This document shows, one piece after another, positions 6,380 through 8,717 of a stretch of 8,717 bases of DNA. Position 1 is the first letter of the stretch. Every line of letters starts with the position of its first letter. A program made the translations under genes and the position numbers. The DNA comes from Deltaproteobacteria bacterium RIFOXYD12_FULL_50_9 (GTDB lineage Bacteria; Desulfobacterota; Desulfobulbia; Desulfobulbales; CALZHT01), in NCBI GenBank assembly GCA_001799225.1, contig MGTA01000046.1, positions 11,104-19,820 on the forward strand. Reading direction: 5' to 3'. The notes under the pieces were generated by a model. The model did no database searches, was not told the origin of the DNA, and worked only from the letters and a program-made list of their open reading frames with translations.

Positions 6380-7321
6380 ATGCAATTTTTAAGGAAGCTT
6401 GGAATTGAACATCAAACAGCCCGCATTGATTGGGATATGACGCCTGTCGATACCTTCTCTCTATTTGAAAGCAGAGGAGGTAAGGAACGGGTTCGCAGTA
6501 CCAAAGAACGATACTATTATTTTTATATCGATAACTGGTTGAAACCGGCTCGACTCTGTTTTATGGAACGCGGCATCAGGCACGCTCGGGTTCTTGCCAG
6601 GATCAGCGCCCCACAGGAGCTGATTAATGTCTGTGTTGCCAGTCAGGGTGCAACCCTCAGAGAACACTCCTATGCCATTGACCGGCATCTTCGACTCTGG
6701 ATTGAGAAGAATATTCTTACCCCTCTTGACATGTCATTGGTCGAAGTTCAGAGCCAAACCAGGAATGAGGGCCTGACTGATTCCGGTCTTCCAGCCATTG
6801 ATAATGTATCTGCTTCTCTGCCTATTCAACGGTTTCGGCGAGATCCAATGATCCTTGACGAGAGCGATATCGGCCCAATTGCCCGGCGCTATAATTTTTT
6901 TGAGAGTCAATATAATCAACGCGGCTCTTCTTGCTCCTGTTTGGTTGATAACAAGGATAATCTGACCGTGACTGACCTTGTGACCGGGCTGATTTGGCTG
7001 AGATCAGGCAGTGATCATGGCTCAAAGCACCGCCTGCTTGCCTGGGTTTCGGATATCAATCAGCAGGGCCAGGCCGGCTTTCAAGATTGGCGGTTACCGA
7101 CAGTGGAAGAGGGGATGAGTCTGCTTCGAAGTGACAGAAATATCCACGGATTATATCTTGATCCTTGTTTTACTTCAGAACAGGGTTACATCTTTACCTC
7201 TGATATCAGAAAACCAGGAGGGTGTTGGTTTATTGATTGGCGCCAGGCCAGGGTGTATTGGGCCGGCGGCACAATGGCCGGGGGGTTTTGTCGGCCATGT
7301 CGGAGTGGTGATGCTGCTTGA
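6380..7321 (+). CDS. DUF1566 (Lcl C-terminal-like) domain protein with unrecognised N-terminal region
   Basis: The 313-residue product has two parts. The C-terminal part (about 192-312) is a DUF1566 domain: LTVTDLVTGLIWL (195-207), then FQDWRLPTVEE (234-244), Tyr-Ile-Phe-Thr-Ser (270-274), a Trp-rich WFIDW segment (283-287) and a CRPCRSGD end. DUF1566 is found in surface, secreted and cytoplasmic bacterial proteins and has no established general function. The N-terminal 190 residues show no family I recognise. They contain an aromatic and basic stretch, KERYYYFYIDNWLKPAR (42-58), and CSC at 185-187. No signal peptide or membrane segment is evident, so a cytoplasmic location is likely. The start at 6380 is supported by GGTGAG (6369-6374), 5 nt upstream. 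The gene is divergent from the UDG-like gene and convergent with hgcB, 36 bp away, so it is probably not part of the hgc operon. Confidence 0.8.
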   Translation: MQFLRKLGIEHQTARIDWDMTPVDTFSLFESRGGKERVRSTKERYYYFYIDNWLKPARLCFMERGIRHARVLARISAPQELINVCVASQGATLREHSYAIDRHLRLWIEKNILTPLDMSLVEVQSQTRNEGLTDSGLPAIDNVSASLPIQRFRRDPMILDESDIGPIARRYNFFESQYNQRGSSCSCLVDNKDNLTVTDLVTGLIWLRSGSDHGSKHRLLAWVSDINQQGQAGFQDWRLPTVEEGMSLLRSDRNIHGLYLDPCFTSEQGYIFTSDIRKPGGCWFIDWRQARVYWAGGTMAGGFCRPCRSGDAA

Positions 7322-7328
7322 AGCGTAA

Positions 7329-7364
7329 CTGCTCAGCCTCAACAACCTGAGTAGTTGTCAGCAG
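7329..7364. terminator. Possible hairpin between convergent DUF1566 and hgcB genes
   Basis: An interrupted inverted repeat has outer arms CTGCT (7329-7333) and AGCAG (7360-7364) and inner arms ACAAC (7342-7346) and GTTGT (7354-7358). It spans the 36-bp spacer and the hgcB stop. There is no T-run on either strand, so intrinsic termination is only a possibility. Confidence 0.25.
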
Positions 7365-7648
7365 CATTCAATACCTCCGCAGGCAGCTTTATCCTTGCCT
7401 TTAATCCACACCTGGATGATGTAGGCGGCACAACCGACGCCCGGCGTTACAAGCAAGGCATCTGAGGGACAATTGCCGGCGCAGGCCCCGCACTCCATGC
7501 AGCCGTTCAGGTCGATGATGGCTGCCTTGTGGTCTTGGATCGTGAACACGCCGTGCGGGCAGACGGTTGTACAGATTCCGCAGCCGATACAGGCATCCTG
7601 ATTCAGGGTCAGGGTCGAGACGTTTTCGAGATATCTGAACTCTTTCAT
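7358..7648 (-). CDS. hgcB: HgcB, ferredoxin-like protein required for mercury methylation
   Basis: This 96-residue protein carries two complete CxxCxxCxxxC [4Fe-4S] motifs, Cys20/23/26/30 and Cys50/53/56/60. It is believed to deliver low-potential electrons that reduce the cob(II)alamin of HgcA for turnover. HgcB is distinguished from ordinary 2[4Fe-4S] ferredoxins by Cys73 (GVGCAAY) and a terminal Cys-Cys pair, both present here (Cys95, Cys96); Cys90 is an additional cysteine. These thiols are proposed to bind Hg(II) and pass it to HgcA. The position of Cys73 and the overall length agree with the Desulfovibrio protein as I recall it. The ATG at 7646-7648 is preceded by CAGGAG (7655-7660) and lies 12 nt after the hgcA stop, so it is cotranscribed with hgcA in the usual hgcA-hgcB order. 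Confidence 0.96.
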   Translation of the reverse strand: MKEFRYLENVSTLTLNQDACIGCGICTTVCPHGVFTIQDHKAAIIDLNGCMECGACAGNCPSDALLVTPGVGCAAYIIQVWIKGKDKAACGGIECC

Positions 7649-7660
7649 GTTGTACTCCTG

Positions 7661-8717
7661 TTAGACAAAGGCGGCGATTATCCAGGTTGCGGCCGCAGCG
7701 AGTGCAATAAGGGCTTGCGACGGAATAGCCAGCCGCATCTCTTTTTCGACTCCTGAGGGCGAGGTGAAGGGCGTAGCTCCGGTAAAATTCATGGCGGTGT
7801 AGGAGCTTATGGTTACGGAGCACAGCAGCATGGCAAGAGCTTCAAGATTGTTGACGATCGGCAGGCAGAGCCAGGCGATCAGGCCCCCGCTGATCAGGCC
7901 GGTTAAAGCTCCCTTGAGGGCAAAGGCACGGAAGGGAATCACCGGCAGCAAAGCCGGGACGGCAATGGTCCCGCCAACCACGCCTCCCAGGTAAGCCGCG
8001 GCAATCAGAAGGCCTCGCTGCCAGAGGCTTGTTAAGGAAAAGATCTCCCGGCCAATGCCCGAGATAAGAAAGAGGGCTAGGAGAATCCAGAAGGTGGGCT
8101 TGGTGATCAGGTAGAGTTCGACCGGAGTCAGAACCAGCCGTTCTTTAAGGGTAAAGGAGACCTGGCGCATTTCATGGGTAGCCTTCTTGTCGTTATTGAG
8201 AAAATCCCTGATATCTAACGCCCTGATCGGCCCCCAGATAGCTTTGAATCCGCAAAGTTTGTTGAGTTTATGGCCTGACACGCCGGGTCCGGCAAGCTGA
8301 GGCAGTATAAGTTCCCGGTGTTTTACAACCTCGCCGAGTCTGGTCAGATTGACCTGTCTGGCGATCTCATCAGTTGAAAAGGTGCCTTTGCCGGCGGCGC
8401 ACCAGACATTGATGCCCCTGGTGTCAAGGACTAGAAGCCAGAGGTTCAGTCCGGTTAACTCATGGCGGAGAGTGTCGAAGGTGAGCTTGTAGTTGGCTGT
8501 GACCAGAACAACTGATTGTGCGTCAGGTTTGCCGACAGCATAGAGGCCGGGCGCGATCTTGTAGAGGTTGCGACGGAAGCCGATCCGGGCCCGGATGGTG
8601 CCCATTAAGTCGGTTCTTGTCAGGGTTGTGTTGACACTGGGTGCTGGACCGGCCGGTGTATCGACCAGGGCTTCGACAAAATGGCAAAGCGTGTAGCCGG
8701 GCCGCTCCAGCGGACTG
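7661..8717 (-). CDS. hgcA: HgcA, membrane corrinoid mercury methyltransferase (5' end missing)
   Basis: HgcA transfers a methyl group from its cobalamin cofactor to Hg(II), giving methylmercury. The frame is open from the right edge to a TAA at 7661-7663, with 351 residues visible. The first in-frame ATG is at 8603-8605, but 37 family-like codons lie upstream of it (PGYTLCHF, then TPAGPAPSV), so the start is beyond the window. Numbering from that Met, the signature cap helix NVWCAAGK spans 66-73 (8387-8410), with Cys69 as the lower axial ligand of cobalt. The cytosolic corrinoid domain ends near 155. Five hydrophobic segments follow (about 170-184, 196-220, 228-250, 254-272 and 296-314), the five-helix membrane domain of the family. 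The conserved loop NFTGATPFTSPSGVEKEMR is at 273-291. HgcB follows after 12 nt. The domain order and key residues separate it from the acetyl-CoA pathway corrinoid Fe-S protein, which lacks the membrane domain. Confidence 0.97.
   Translation of the reverse strand, partial: SPLERPGYTLCHFVEALVDTPAGPAPSVNTTLTRTDLMGTIRARIGFRRNLYKIAPGLYAVGKPDAQSVVLVTANYKLTFDTLRHELTGLNLWLLVLDTRGINVWCAAGKGTFSTDEIARQVNLTRLGEVVKHRELILPQLAGPGVSGHKLNKLCGFKAIWGPIRALDIRDFLNNDKKATHEMRQVSFTLKERLVLTPVELYLITKPTFWILLALFLISGIGREIFSLTSLWQRGLLIAAAYLGGVVGGTIAVPALLPVIPFRAFALKGALTGLISGGLIAWLCLPIVNNLEALAMLLCSVTISSYTAMNFTGATPFTSPSGVEKEMRLAIPSQALIALAAAATWIIAAFV

Noticed and set aside
7401..7823. 140-codon minus-strand frame overlapping hgcB and hgcA
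   Set aside because: An Arg-rich out-of-frame translation of the hgcA-hgcB junction; both real genes are in other frames.

Overview
This window most likely comes from an anaerobic Desulfobacterota (sulfate-reducer type) chromosome, perhaps of the Desulfobulbales. The organism call is an inference. It rests on an hgcA-hgcB pair, an EF-P/EpmA pair, an Fe-S family-4-type uracil-DNA glycosylase homologue and a ketosynthase/FAD-desaturase pair occurring together. No rRNA, tRNA, CRISPR array or insertion sequence was seen.

Left region (1-2310, minus strand): a FabB/FabF-type beta-ketoacyl synthase with an intact Cys-His-His active site overlaps by 11 bp the start of a phytoene-desaturase/retinol-saturase-like FAD oxidoreductase, which runs off the left edge. 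They look like the first two genes of a specialised fatty-acid or polyene-type lipid operon. A sigma70-like promoter with an overlapping 17-bp dyad lies upstream of the ketosynthase.

Middle region (2311-5281, plus strand): a gene-poor AT-rich divergent spacer is followed by efp and epmA. These encode translation elongation factor P and its beta-lysyl ligase, a modifier paired with its substrate. Next comes a compact toxin-antitoxin cassette, a Phd/YefM-type antitoxin overlapping a PIN-domain ribonuclease by 4 bp. A near-consensus -35 box and a 15-bp palindromic operator precede it.

Right region (5369-8717): a minus-strand UDG-like protein keeps all four [4Fe-4S] cysteines but has departures in both active-site motifs. 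Divergent from it is a plus-strand DUF1566 protein with an unrecognised N-terminal half. Convergent with that gene are hgcB and hgcA (minus strand), the two genes required for microbial mercury methylation. hgcA is cut by the right edge, so its true start is outside the window. All known diagnostic residues of HgcA and HgcB visible here are intact, so the source organism is predicted to be able to make methylmercury. This is the most consequential content of the window.

Apart from the operons named, the genes look like independent neighbours. Nothing in the sequence ties the toxin-antitoxin pair, the UDG homologue or the DUF1566 protein functionally to mercury methylation.
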